Shown one piece after another: positions 5,629 through 5,657 of a stretch of DNA of 5,657 bases. The notes below the pieces were generated by a model. The model was given only the letters and a program-made list of their open reading frames with translations. It was not told the origin of the DNA and ran no database searches. The stretch comes from RGIG7300 sp045133915. Its GTDB lineage: Bacteria; Bacillota; Clostridia; Oscillospirales; CAG-272. Where the stretch lies: positions 1-5,657 of the forward strand of contig JBGUUX010000030.1 in NCBI GenBank assembly GCA_045133915.1, read 5' to 3'. The position numbers and the translations under genes were made by a program. How positions within the stretch are numbered: the first letter of the stretch is position 1; every line of letters begins with the position of its first letter.

Positions 5629-5657
5629 TTATTCGATACCAAGCTCCTTAAGGATAT
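5629..5657 (-). CDS. Possible C-terminal end of a minus-strand gene (partial)
   Basis: Read on the minus strand, the last bases encode ILKELGIE followed by TAA (5631-5629). The sequence looks like an ordinary protein C-terminus, and the bidirectional terminator and palindrome next to it suit a gene ending here convergently with ssrA. Eight residues do not allow identification, and the reading may be chance. Confidence 0.4.

Noticed and set aside
5412..5642. A 76-codon minus-strand frame across the tmRNA 3' end and terminator
   Set aside because: It contains the antisense of the tmRNA T arm and acceptor stem (GGESNPCP-type text), a classic false ORF from tRNA-like sequence.

Overview
The window looks like a chromosomal segment of a Gram-positive anaerobe of the class Clostridia, most like the Ruminococcus/Oscillospiraceae group. 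This rests on four things: a glutamate dehydrogenase close to the clostridial type, a secreted protein with S-layer homology (SLH) domains, strong AGGAGG-type ribosome binding sites, and an ANDNF-type tmRNA tag. The genus is an inference; no rRNA or other species marker is present.

Layout on the + strand: (1) the last 217 codons of a hexameric glutamate dehydrogenase (1-654), closed by a hairpin terminator; (2) a monocistronic gene for a 746-residue exported protein (775-3015) with its own promoter and terminator. It has a signal peptide, an unrecognised beta-rich N-terminal half, a run of Cys/His repeats, and three C-terminal SLH domains; (3) a citrate synthase (3122-4489) with its own promoter; (4) smpB (4571-5035), whose near-ideal promoter begins directly after the citrate synthase stop codon and whose mRNA probably starts in a GNRA-capped hairpin; (5) an 80-base hairpin / four-heptamer / hairpin element (5038-5117); (6) the tmRNA gene ssrA (5125-5477), followed by a terminator. 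The right end holds a long interrupted palindrome (5570-5618) and what may be the last eight codons of a minus-strand gene (5629-5657), which would be convergent with ssrA.

Two functional pairs stand out. Citrate synthase and glutamate dehydrogenase sit at either end of the route citrate -> 2-oxoglutarate <-> glutamate, though here they are separate transcription units with a cell-surface gene between them. SmpB and tmRNA are obligate partners in trans-translation and are adjacent, separated only by the repeat element. There is no sign of a phage, transposase, CRISPR array or defence system. The least ordinary parts are the structured intergenic DNA around smpB-ssrA and the Cys/His repeat module of the SLH protein.
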